DNA of 64,000 nt, from contig CM034242.1 in assembly GCA_019916065.1 (NCBI GenBank), positions 12,592,879 to 12,656,878 on the forward strand. The letters run 5' to 3'. How positions within the stretch are numbered: position 1 is the first letter of the stretch; every line of letters begins with the position of its first letter. The notes below the pieces were generated by a model. It had not been told where the DNA came from. It ran no database searches and saw only the letters and a list, made by a program, of their open reading frames with translations. Made by a program: the position numbers and the translations under genes. This DNA comes from Vitellaria paradoxa (Eukaryota > Streptophyta > Magnoliopsida > Ericales > Sapotaceae). Shown piece by piece: positions 38,269 to 50,200 of this stretch.

Positions 38269-39052
38269 GCATTGAGATGTCATCAAATGGCAATAATGCC
38301 TTCGAGGGTTTTAACTTATATAATTATCATTCTTGTTAATATGACCTGTTTAATAAATAAAAAAATCAAAAAAGGTAAATTAACAATATAATTTAAATTC
38401 AAATAATAAAAAATAATTTAACAAACAAATAAGATGATTTATAAAAATATTCTTAATCTTTATCATAAGATTTATTTTTGGTAGTTAATCATTATCATAA
38501 CATGATAACTCATATGCCACAAGTGAAAATTTTTAAAAATTTAGTGATAATTGCTTGCTCGTTTATCAAAAAATTTAAAAATGCAACTTACCAATATAAT
38601 TGCCTTTTTAACTTTTTTTAATAGGCAGCAATCCATTATCACTTGGGTTTGATTATTTAAATTTTTTAATTTTTTGATAACACTCAGGCAATTGCTATTT
38701 GATTTAAAAAAAAAAATCACTTATGATATATGAGTTACCTTCTTATAACAAGATAGTATGCCTATTTGGTGATATTATTCAGACGGTAGCTCTTTTAAGT
38801 TTAAACCATAGTAGCTTTTTCATTTTGGGCTTCTAAACGAAATGAAGAAATTTTCTAATGTTAAATTTTGTTTGGTCTTCTGTTTAAACGGTGATGACAC
38901 CTTTCGAATGATAAGCATTGTAGACTAATTGTTCAATTGATCTATTTCATGCCTGAGTTTATATCTAAAATACAAAAATTTTGGATATAATAGGTGCTCA
39001 AGTTTATGATTTGAGAATGTATCAATATTATCGTTAATTTACCAATTAAGAT
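38269..39052. other. intergenic DNA, no gene seen
   Basis: AT-rich. Segments near 38500-38590 and 38640-38740 are partly inverted copies of each other (words such as CACAAGTGAAAATTTTTAAA versus TTTAAATTTTTTAATTTTTTG). This hints at a decayed foldback or MITE. Nothing coding. Confidence 0.45.
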
Positions 39053-41345
39053 TGTTAGAGTTGTGACTCATATTGACTCATGAGACCACATAGAAGATTA
39101 AGGGTTGCGGAGTTTAACCCGTAGTATAGAATTATCGACTTAGTAGTCCTATTCTAGGCAGGTTTCTGAATCTAGTTCTGATTGAGTTTCTTATTCCTAT
39201 ATATTTAGGTTGTGTTGTACATTAGGGTTAAGTTTAGGTTAGGGTTTTCAAAAGTTAGGGTTGAGAGAAAAATTAAAAATAAATGACAAGATTGTTTAGG
39301 GTTATTTAAGGTTCTCTCACGTCTCTCCTGTAATTCTTTGCTCAATTGTTGGAGTTTCTTATATTCAAAAACTAGTTTTACCATGCCAATGGACGTTGGC
39401 AAATTGCTGAACCACTTCCATTGTGTGATTTTCTTGTGTTCATTTATGAGTTTGCCATTATTCATTCAAGTGTTGCCAAAAGGTATTCTAGGGTTTTTGT
39501 TTGAACAAATTAGTATCATAGCTTGATAGTCAATATGTTTGGAGGAAGTTTTTTTGTCTACAAAGTTCGATGTTGGCAAGTTCAACGGAACAGGGAATTT
39601 TTTATTGTGGTAGAGAAAGGTAAATGATATTTTGGTGTAATAGGGAATGGTGAAGGTATTGGTAATGACGAAATCTAAAAAGATGGAAGAAGTGGATTGG
39701 TTTGGATTTTAGGCAAAGGTTGTGGCCGCAATCAGATTATGTCTGGATGATAATGTGATGTAGTACTATTGAGGAGGAATCGCCAGTAGAGGTATGGAAT
39801 AAACTTGAAACGTGGTACATGTCTAAGTCTCTTACGGACAAGTTCTATCTTAAGCGAAAGTGATAACGCTTAAAGATGGAAGAGGGCTCAGACCTAGAAT
39901 AGCACATCAATGTGTTCAATCAAATCATCAGGAATTGGAAGAGGATGGAAGTTAAGTTTGAAGGTAAAGACAAGGCTTTCATATTACTGCACTCACTACC
40001 AGATTCGTCGATGTACAAGAATCAGATTACAACCTTTACATACGGTAAAGAGACTCTTGTAATATGGGGAGATCACAAAAGCCTTGTTACACTTTCAACA
40101 AAGGCAAAAGCAAAGTGATGGAAATCCTTAGAGAGAGGATCTAGTTGTGAAGGATAATCAAGATAGAGGAATGAGCAGACAAAGAAAATCTAAGAGGAAT
40201 AAAACTTCTTGGTCCAAGTCCAGGAAGAAGAACAATCTTCAATGCCACAAGTGTGGCAAGAAGAGCCATTTCAAGGAGTAAGACAAAGGCAAGGGTAGCG
40301 GAAAAAAAAAATGGTTCTAGGTCTGCAAACGTTATAGATAATGACTTGGAGGATGACAACATGCTTTCAGTTTCATTCAAGTCAAATCACCTCATGGATT
40401 TTTGAGTGTTAGATTTAGCGTGTTCTTTTCATATGACGCGAAAATAGGGTGTGGTTTGACACTTACAGGTTAGTGGATTCTGGTTCAATTTTGATGAGTA
40501 ACAATGTTTCAAGCAAAGTTGTCGAGAATAGAAATATCTAAATTCGTATGTTTGATGGTGTGGTATGAACTATTCGGGATGTAAGATATATTCCCGATCT
40601 TTGGGAGAATCTTATTTCATTTGGTGTCTTAAATTCAAACAGGTTCAGTTTCAAAGGTTATGAAAGGAGTAATGGTAGTGATGAAAGGGCACTCGGAACA
40701 CCTGGAGACTACTAGGGAGTGCAGTTACAGATGGAGTTATCACTATCTCAAAAGGAAGCCACTTCAGAAAAGGAATGTGAAAGGTTCAAGTATTGCTTGG
40801 ACTTAATTCATGTCTCTAGTTGTTAAATGGGAGACGACCCCAACATATGGTGTTCAAGGTGGAGTTACTACTGTTTAGTTTCTTAAAGGGTAAAGTTATG
40901 GCTTATATTGACTCATGAGAATACATAAAAGGTTGGAGGTTGTGGGGTTTAACCCGCGATACAAAACTGCCAATTTAGTTATCCTATTCCAAGTAGGTTT
41001 TTAAGTCCAGTTTTGATTGATTTCTTGTTCCTATATATTTAGGACGAATTGTATATTAGGGTTAAGTTCAAATTAGGATTTTTAAATGTTAAGATTAAGA
41101 GAAAAGTTAAGAACAAGTGACAAGATCGTTTAGGGTTTTTTAAGACTCTCTCAATCTTTCTTATAGTTTCTTACTCCATTATCTGTTTTTTATAATTGAA
41201 AATAAGTTTTACTGTGTCCGTGGATATAGGCAAATTGATGAACTACGTTGATTTTGTATTCTTCCATTGTGTGATTTTTCTTGTGTTCACTTGTAAGTTT
41301 ATCATTATTTACCAGAATGTTATCAGAAAGTGATTCAAAATTTTC
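39053..41345 (+). mobile_element. decayed copia-type LTR retrotransposon with gag only
   Basis: Two similar sequences in direct orientation flank the element. The left LTR (about 39053-39505) begins TGTTAGAGTTGTGACTCA and contains ATATTGACTCATGAGA; the right LTR (about 40886-41345) contains ATATTGACTCATGAGAATA and the same downstream words. Next to the left LTR, TTAGTATCATAGC (39509) resembles the initiator-Met tRNA primer site. The interior encodes a broken gag: KFDVGKFNGTGNF, then NQIIRNWKRMEV, and a zinc knuckle CHKCGKKSHFKE at about 40236-40280. A short protease-like VDSG stretch follows. Integrase and reverse transcriptase are absent. Many stops show it is old. Confidence 0.75.
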
Positions 41346-41394
41346 GCATCAATAAAGACTAATGTGAGCCCTTTAATTTCCCTCTGTTCTCAAT

Positions 41395-41765
41395 CAGGGG
41401 CGAATCTAGGATTCTTGTTAAAGGGGGCACACGGCATTTTTTTGAAACTTCATTACTAGGATTTTTGTTAGGGGGCACACAGGTTTTTTTTTTTTTTTAA
41501 AGTTCGTTACTTAATGATGTCTTGTCTAAGGGAAATTTTGTTGAAGGTTCGTTAAAATTTAGTGAGGATAATTTTTTTTGGTCACTTTTCTTTTAAAATA
41601 TCTGATTTTGTGAATCTACTTTATCTTTGTTGACTGGAACATAAAAAATATTAGGATAAAAAATAATTTTGTAATTATAATAATTTAAAAAAGGGGTATT
41701 TTTATCTTTTTACTTTCAATTTTGGGAGGTAATTGACCCCCTTACCTCTTAATAGCTGCGCCCTT
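41395..41765. mobile_element. Mutator-like MITE with 9-bp target duplication
   Basis: This 371-bp element starts CAGGGGCGAATCTAGG and ends AATAGCTGCGCCCTT, imperfect inverted termini. The 9-bp sequence GTTCTCAAT flanks it on both sides (41386-41394 and 41766-41774). A 9-bp duplication points to the Mutator (MULE) superfamily. The internal words GGGGGCACACGG/GGGGGCACACAGG are a short local duplication. No coding capacity. Confidence 0.75.
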
Positions 41766-41828
41766 GTTCTCAATATTTAAAGAGTCCAATCAAGTAAGAA
41801 TCTCGTTCAATTCAAATGGTTAATCAAA

Positions 41829-42180
41829 ATTCAGGTTATTTTTATATTTGTTTGACTTGAAATTATAATAATAATCCCAAAAAAAAAAAAAGAAAGACGG
41901 GGTAGTCATTTCAAAAAAAAAAAAAAAAAGCATGCGAAAACAGCAAGTTCGGGCCCACCACCTCCAATGTTATATGGTCGCTTGAGAATTAACGCTAATC
42001 TGACGCAACCCAATTCAGGTTATTATCATATTTGTTTGACTTGGAATTATACTAATAATAACAAAAACAATAAAAAAAGAGAGGGGGGGGGGAGTTCATT
42101 TAAAAAAAAAAAAAAAGACAAAAGCGTGCGAACGTAGCAAGTTCGGGCTCACCACCTCCAATGGTATATATATATATATT
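41829..42180. repeat. tandem duplication of about 180 bp
   Basis: The block running from AATTCAGGTTATT through TTTGTTTGACTTG, an A-rich tract, GCAAGTTCGGGC and CACCACCTCCAATG occurs at 41829-41972 and again at 42012-42165. The poly-A lengths differ between copies, which implies slippage after duplication. Confidence 0.85.
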
Positions 42181-42209
42181 CGTAATGGTATATGGGTGTT
42201 TGAGATTTA

Positions 42210-42565
42210 GGTCATGTTTAGTGTAAGAAAAAATAAGGTAAATTGAGATAAAATATAATTTGGGATTGATTTTAGCGTCATTTTTTTTGAAAATTCGTAA
42301 ACTGTGAAAATAGTTTGTCAAATCCGTTCTTATAGATTCAAAAAAATTCACAAAAAATAGCAATAAGGGTACTCATTTGAAAACTCTTGACATGAAAAAT
42401 ATGATTGTATAAAAAATTTATACATTCGGATAACCTACTTCCAGATTTTTTTTTTTAGCGAAATATTAGAATTTTTTGAAATTAGTGATGGCAGAAAAAT
42501 TAAAGATAAAAGAGTTATTAGAGATTTATAGAGATTTTCAGTATTTTTTTATACCAAACGCAGCC
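42210..42565. mobile_element. Tourist-like MITE, copy 1 of a two-copy family
   Basis: This 356-bp element starts GGTCATGTTTAGTG and ends ACCAAACGCAGCC. It is flanked by TTA at 42207-42209 and 42566-42568. Its sequence matches the reverse complement of the 56119-56480 element over nearly its whole length (for example AAATATGATTGTATAAAAAA here and the complementary run there). Confidence 0.85.
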
Positions 42566-42568
42566 TTA

Positions 42569-44278
42569 AGGCAAAATCTGATCCAACCAAAATGCCTATA
42601 AATTTGGCTAGGTAATGCGCACTCGATGAGAACATATTCCACTTTAGTTAGAGGGAGGGAAAGTACATGTTAGATGGGACAACATTTTAGGACTGTTAAT
42701 TTAAAATTTTATAATTTAAATATATTTATATTTTTAAATTAAAAATATATAAATATTTTTAAATTTTTGAATTTTAATCCAACAATTTAAAATATGCTAT
42801 CCCTAAATTGATATCATTTTTAATATCAATCTCACCCATTCCGCTAGTTTCTCTTCAAATTTCTTCAAAAATTAAATTGAATCTCTCACTTCTAAAAAAT
42901 AACACTAATTTTTCTTGCTTTCAAATTTTCTAAACCTACTGGACTAAAAAATAGGGGTGGATATGAGCTCAATGAAGCCTAAAAAATTGAATCTTGAATT
43001 GAATTCCAAACTTGTCCACTTAAATTTATTTATTTTTAAATATATTTAAAATTTATATTTTTAGTTAAATACATTCTATACTAATATAAAATAACAATAC
43101 TTATAAATAATTTGATTCCTTACATTGTAAAAAAGAACATTTCGATTAATTCGTATAAATATATTTGTTATTAATAAGAGACAATAGAATTAGGTCTATA
43201 TTAAAAATTTGTTAAAGAAAAAGAAAATGGATAAAAACTTAAAATTTCTTCATTCATCTTTATTGTGATGGAAAATGGAAAGAAAAAGCATGGGATTGAA
43301 AATTTAAAAATAATTAATTTCAAAAATAATATATATATAATTAAATAACTTTTATTGTATTTTATTTTTTAATTCATTCAAATAAAGACACGTATTTAAA
43401 AATTTTATATTTACTTCTTTTTTCTACCATTTTTCTTTTTCTTTTCTTTCACTACATCTTTGCTTGAAACAGAAGAGTTAAAAAAAGAAACTCAAAAGTA
43501 AGAAAGATTAGAGTAATTTTTTTTTTTTTTTTTTTTTTTTTGCAGATGAATAGTATATTGTCTAACTTCTTAAGAAATCTTAAGTCTCTATTTGGAACAT
43601 GAATTTGTGGAAAGAAAAAAAAAAGTGAAGAAAAATGGCGCAAATGTAAAATAAAGTGAAAAACTTTTGTAATTAAGTTAGAAAAATTACATTAAAATAA
43701 ATAAATATTTATAAAAAAAGAGCTTAGTTTTTTTTTTAATTTGCAAAATAAAATGAAAAAATTTTCTAAATAAATATTTATGAAAAAAAACTTAATTTTT
43801 ACTTCGTTGAGTATATAAAAATTGTGCAAATAGTAAATTTATTTTTTATTTATTTATTTTTCCTCTACGAGTCCTAAGGACATCAATGTAATTTATCCTT
43901 GGTTAAATTGAGTTGTGTGTACATCAATTTCGACTTAAATTTTTTTTTATTGAATTTTACATTATGTTTGAATGGGTTTTATTTAAACAATTTAATTTTT
44001 CTTATATAATAATAAAGTGTTGCGGATAATAATAGACTATATTTATAAACAAACTGAAGTGGGACCCAATGATGTGCACTGCCACTTGCGTCTCCAACAT
44101 TTCCGTTTAATTCAAATCAGAGATTGCTTGCCGCGTGTGTTTGTGTGCGCATATATTATATATATATATATATATATGTATATGAATTGCAGGCAAAGCC
44201 AACTGGGTAACGGAGAAGGATTTTCTGCCGACTAGAGAGAAAAGTGAGAGCTAGAGATAAGAGAGAGAGGCGGTGATC
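42569..44278 (+). other. upstream region of HMA5
   Basis: AT-rich DNA with a T-run at 43518-43541 and a MITE-like left end at about 43585 (TATTTGGAACATGAATTTGTGG) related to the 52543 and 60297 elements; its right end is unclear. Near the gene, a TA run (44156-44177) and a purine-rich leader with GAGAGAG (about 44235-44270) precede the ATG. No copper-response motif can be claimed with confidence. Confidence 0.5.
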
Positions 44279-47200
44279 ATGGCGGCGAAGTTTTTGTCGC
44301 TGGCTTGTATTAGGAATGAGAGTGGCGGCGGCTATGGAGGAGAGTTGTCGCCGAGGCCGCACTACCCGTCTATGCCCAAGTACCCGAAAGGAGTTTCTTC
44401 TGATGAGGAGAAGAACATGGAGGGATCGGAGGCCAAGGCCTTGTTCTCCGTCACCGGAATGGCGTGCTCGGCTTGCGCTGGCTCCGTCGAGAAGGCGATC
44501 AAGCGCCTCCCGGGGATCAAAGAGGCGGTGATCGACGTTCTCAACAACCGAGCCCAAGTCTTCTTTTACCCTACCTTTGTTAATGTAAGCTGATACATAT
44601 TCCATGCATATACATAAATGAACGTGTGTTTGGGAAAGTTACTTTTACGATCATTCTATATTGTAATTTTGTTCTATTTGGGGATAAGGAATTGAAATGG
44701 TTCATGTGTTTGAGGGTTTTTAAAGTGAATTTCTTTCGTGGCAATTATTTCTACTTTCTAACTATTTGGCCTTATTTCATTTCAGCTGAATTTTCTAATA
44801 CCCATCGTAATCCCCCCCCCCGGGGCCCGGGGGAAAAAAATCAAGCCTTGGAATTGTTGTTCCTTTGTTAAGTTTTTAATGGGCACCGGTCGAATTTATA
44901 GATGGATATGTGGATAGATTTTTCTCTATTTCCTTTTGGGAAATACCTATAGATAACTAGCAGCAGCTCATTCACAAATTATGAAGCTAGATGGAAGATT
45001 GAAATTCGTCCATTCCAGCATAACGAACCATAGACTGTAGAAGCAACTGAACATATTCCTTATGAGCTTCTTTCGGAAGACTATTTTTTGGCCAGCCAAC
45101 AGGAATCTGATGATTCTGATCTAAAAATGGGGTAGGGTTGTCACATGGTCACAAATTTAGAAATTATTGACACCCCGTTGGGAAACATTTTTCTTCTAGA
45201 ATTGATTTGATCTTAAAATAAATAATTGATTTGATTTGGTAAATAAAATTTTGTGTTTGGAACATATTTTAAATTTAAGGATTGAATTGATTTGGTTTAA
45301 GAGAAATACTAAATTTGACAATGTCAATAGGAAGTAGAAAAAATGGTAAATATGATATATGAGGATAAATTTGTCCACTTACTTAGATGAGTTAAAAAAA
45401 TAATGAATTTTCATCAAATTTTGTTGTTTTGGAATGGATTTCAAATGATAAGTTATGAAATGAAATCAAATCCAACTCATAAAATTTTATTTTAATTCCA
45501 AATATAAGAATTAGTAAAAATTCTCTTCAAATAAAATTAAGTCCACCATTCCAAATGGAGTGTAAGGGAATCATTAAAAAAAAATACTAAAGCCAACTTT
45601 GTTTGCTTAAACAGCTAATTGAACCAAATCTATTGATAGGATAGACAAGCTAGAACTGAGGGCCCTACTAGGTTGCCGGCCCAATTTAGTGCCACATTAA
45701 AGTATATCTATAGGATCCAAGTTAAGTGGTTAAAATGAAGAAGTAGCTTAGGTGTTTTATATGACCATATAATACTTTTGAAGTTGGTAAGAGTTGGACC
45801 ATTAAGAAGCAATATTCTTGTAAGCCAAATGTGATAGGAATAAGGATTCTAAGATGGATGTGTGGTAGTAAAAGGAAAAATAGGATAAGAAATTAATATA
45901 TTTGAAAGAAAGTTGAGGTAGCACTTACTAGGTGTAGCAGTTTCCACTCAAGTGGATCGATAGCCAAAGTGTAAGTGAAGAATACGAAGTAGCAAAGGCA
46001 CCAAATACATGAGCCATTATTTGTTGATAAATGTCGTAACTCCTCGTCTATGGTGTATAAAGAGAGGGAGGGAGAAAGGAGAGTGGCGTAGCAAAAAACA
46101 TGTAGGGAAAGGGAGCTCTGGAAATGGCTAAGGACTTTGGGTTTGTATTAGGGCTGTGGGATTGAGAGAATAGAGAGGTGAGAGTCGAGTGGCAGAATCC
46201 TCCTCCTCAGTTATACCTATTTGTTGAAAATGGTGGAGTGCTCTCAGGTTCTTCTATTGTGGACGTAGACAATTGTTGAACTACATTAAAATTTTTTTGT
46301 GTTATGGTTGGTTTAGTTTTTCTAGACCCAACAAATGGTATCAAAGCTAGATCGGAGTTGTTAGAGCAAGAAAACATAAGAATTACTTGCTCACTATCTA
46401 AAAAAATTTGCTTGAAATCGTGATTTGAAAACATCAAAGCCTTCATCTCATCGAGAGGAGCAACATGACGTAAAGGGAATCCCTTAGAATCCCTGGACAC
46501 TCCGTCATGCGCTTGCCGGAGTTTTGCCGGACGTTAACCAGAAAATATAGTGACATCGGAGTGGAAGATAAGGGTGGTCACCCAATGGATTCCATTATAT
46601 TTTAGTTGTGCACACTAACTCCCAATGGCTTGTCTAGCCTAACCGGTGAGGCACCAGAGCTTTCTTGGAGAATGTCTCATGTTCAAAACCTAGGGGATGC
46701 AATTAATTCTTCAAATTTTATTTTTGTGAGGGAGAGCAAGCCAAGACTAATTGAGTCATTGCCAAAGCCACCAACTGAATGTCGGATGACATGTAGCAGA
46801 AGTAATATTCCCTTTTGGAAGGAAAATTCTTCATTGAAGTTTGGGAAATTATGATTTGACCATTGTAAAGTCAAAAACATTTTAGTTATGCTCCTAGAAA
46901 TTACAGTTTGACCCCAAATATTTATGATATTGTTTGTTTATGTCCCCCCAAGGTCCCAAAATTTGCAGTTGAGCCATTTTCAAGGTTTTGCAACATTTTG
47001 GATCCTTTTACGAGGTCAGAATTAGGAGATTCTGCTTCTAGATGAGTGAAGTGAAGATGGAGGTTTCCACAACTGGTGTCAAAGATTGTTATTGGTAAAA
47101 TCAGATATGATTCAAGGCCACAAAATGAAGTACCTTATTCTATAAGGATGTGTGACATCCATGGGTATATGGAGGGTGTAGAATTGCATTGGTGCAGGTG

Positions 47201-50200
47201 AAAGAGCAAAGGAAAGATAGAAAATTAGGAACTTGATCAGAACAGGCATGATGAGTGAAATTGCCCGAGGAATAAGAAGTATGAAAACCAATTGTCAGAA
47301 ATTTGGATGTTGCCTAGCTGTGGGTGGTGGATAGGTATTGTATATAGATTGGAGGAGAGTGTTGGTAGTTGGAGCTTGCTGATAGACACGGATTCGATGG
47401 TATAGTTGGATGAGATGAACAGAGGATACAATATTGCATGGATGCACGCAGTAATTGGCACGGGAGTGTACGGGAGTGCCTATGATGAACCGGACTTGAA
47501 TGGTATGTAGTAACTTGGCTAAGGACGATGAATGCAACGATTGTTGGAATTGCTTGCATTAAGATGAAGGTTGCAGCATTGATGGTGAGCTAAACAGTTT
47601 CTTTCACTCTTGAACAATCAAATCAATAACGTTTCTTCTCCAGAGATGTGATCAGAAGAAAGACGAAGAGATGGGTCACACGGCACACCTAGTAGGGGTT
47701 GTGGGGCATCTTAGATTAGGGGTGCCAAATACAACGAAAGAATTTGCATTCCGACAAATGAATGTAAAGTACCCGAAGTTGGGATTGCGGAATTCAATGA
47801 AAGAATACAGACTCAATAGGAGCATTTGACCACCCATCTTGGGTGAAGGGGGTGATTGCTAGTTGTAGCAGTTTCCACCAGAGTTGGTGAATAGCAAAAG
47901 TGTAACAGAAGAATACGAAGTGGCAATGGCACCAAATTTATGAGACATTATTTGTTGATTAATGTTGTAACTCCTGTATGGTGTATAAATATAGGGAGGG
48001 AGAAGGAAAGTGGTGTGGTCGGAAATACGTAGGCAAAGGGAGTTCTGGTGTGGAGCTTCAAAAATGGCCAAGGACTGTGCATTTGTATTGGGATTGTGAG
48101 ATTGTGATAACAAAGAGAGGTGAGAGTTGAGTGGTGAAATCCTCCTCCTCAGTTGTAGCTATTTGTTGAAAATAGTGGAATTCTTTGGGATTCTCCAGTG
48201 GACGTAGGCAATTGCGGAACCACGTTAAAATTGTCTGTTGTTGTGTTTGGTTTAATTTTTCTAGACCCAGAAAGCACTGATATAAAAGAAGTTGAAAGAA
48301 GGTTGTTTAAAATTATTTAGTCATGTCTAAAGTAGACTTAAAGATGCACCAATAAGGTAAGGTGATTCCAAGTGCAAGGTCTAAAAACGAAAAAAAAAGG
48401 TAAACCTATGATTACTTGTATTGAAATTGTAAAAAAAAGACTTAATTTCAGATAAACTCACGAAAAAAATATAACCTTTAAAATAAATGAATGAAGGAAA
48501 ATGATTCATGCAGGTGACCTTAACTAGTTTGGAACTAAGCCTTTTTTAAGTTGAGTTGAGTGAAGTAAAAATTGAGACTGGTTGGTTTTTATTCTCGATT
48601 TAAGTTATAGGCTTGAAACTTGTGCATGATACGCAGATAATCTCCCAAGTTGAATCATTTGAATTTATAGAATTATGAAATACAATAAATTAAAATACCT
48701 ATACTAATATATAAAGCGAACCTGCCAATTTGGTAAATTAACAGTGGGATTTGTTGAAGCTCTGTCAGGCTTTCACTAATCCCCAAAATGTCCCTCGGTC
48801 AAACCCATAAAATTTAGGACATTCTTTTACTTTTTAGGGTACAAGAGTAAATCCATTATAATTTTGAGTTTACAACCACATTCTATGCTACCATGTATTT
48901 TAAATTTAAAAGATCCATTCAGTTACCAGCATTTCTTAACTTCTAAAACTTGTTATCATATATCAGTTGTCTTACACTTTCACATAAATACCACCCTTCT
49001 TACTCTTTAGGACTATTAACACATCGATATCAACGAATTGAAAATTATTTAAAATTTATTAATAGGCCAGCATAGTAAATTAGGCTTCTGCATATGAGGG
49101 ATTTGAGGAGCGGCAATGTTTGGAGTCTTACCACCAGAGAGATTGGTTCCAAGTATTGATCCCACAGCCTCCAGGTTGTGAAGGAGCAATCTTACCATTG
49201 CTCCAAGGCTCACCCTCATTTTATTATTTTTAAAAAGTATGTAAGCACACAGTTTTCGCACTCACCTCTAGTTATGTTGATACATGAAGCATCTTTATAA
49301 GTTTTTAGAGAAATTCATGGTGCCTCCACTTGAATATTCTTAGGCACATCAAAAGACATGGACGTGAACATTTTCCATTGTCCATCGGAAATGTTAATTA
49401 ATTTTGATGAACTCAAGACTAGGCTTGTGGTTCACTCCACTCATACCCATGATGAGTTTTGTTTCAGATGGTGATTGATGTCTTTTGAAGTGTCCATTTG
49501 AGTAATTTGACATACGTTATCACTAAAGGTACAGTCTTTCACGAAAAGTTGCAGATAATTTAAGACCTCTGTGGTTCTGCAAAGTATCACTTAGTGCCTA
49601 TGCATAGTTATGTTTTACTTGCATTTGTAGGAAAAGTTGGATTTAGGAAATTTTGTGGTTAAACTCATTTTTATACTATTTTACAAACAATTTTCTGCTT
49701 CTATTATCCTCTGTTTCATTTCTTGTTTATCTGGTGCTAAATCTCTGCAGTTTATTGCATATTTAGTTTTCATATCTGCATGGTAATAAAAATTTATTTT
49801 TGTTCTCCAGGAGGAAATAATCCGGGAGACCATTGAAGATGTTGGATTTCAGGCAACATTAATCGAAGATGAGATGAATGAGAAATCCACTCAAGTATGT
49901 AGAATTGAGATAAAGGGAATGACTTGTACTTCTTGCTCTGCAACTGTTGAATCTGCTCTGCAAGCAGTATCTGGTGTAAAAAAGGCCCAAGTTGCTTTAG
50001 CAACTGAAGAAGCTGCAGTTCATTATGACCCAAAGTTTGTCAGCTCCAATCAGCTATTGCATGCCATAGAAGAAACTGGGTTTGAAGCCATATTGATCAG
50101 CACAGGGGAAGACAGGAGCAAAATAACATTGAAAATCGAAGGAGTAGAGACTGATAATTCAATGAGAATGATTGAAAATTCTCTTAAAACACTTCCTGGT

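Larger units (their letters stand above)
44585..49810 (+). other. intron 1 of HMA5 (5.2 kb)
   Basis: The intron is bounded by AAT|GTAAGC and CTCCAG|GAGGAA. It contains a diverged MITE-like segment (about 45165-45562, ends CCGTTGGGAAACA and CCATTCCAAATGG) and the LTR element at 45933-48276. Further 3' is AT-rich DNA with nothing recognised. The other introns of the gene are far shorter. Confidence 0.85.

Noticed and set aside
39220..39262. TTAGGGTT-like words resembling plant telomere repeats
   Set aside because: Only irregular copies are present, and the same words occur in the paired LTR at about 41060, so they belong to the retrotransposon.
44156..44605. 149-codon minus-strand frame opposite HMA5 exon 1
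   Set aside because: It overlaps the conserved metal-binding exon on the other strand and starts in its own TA repeat; antisense shadow.
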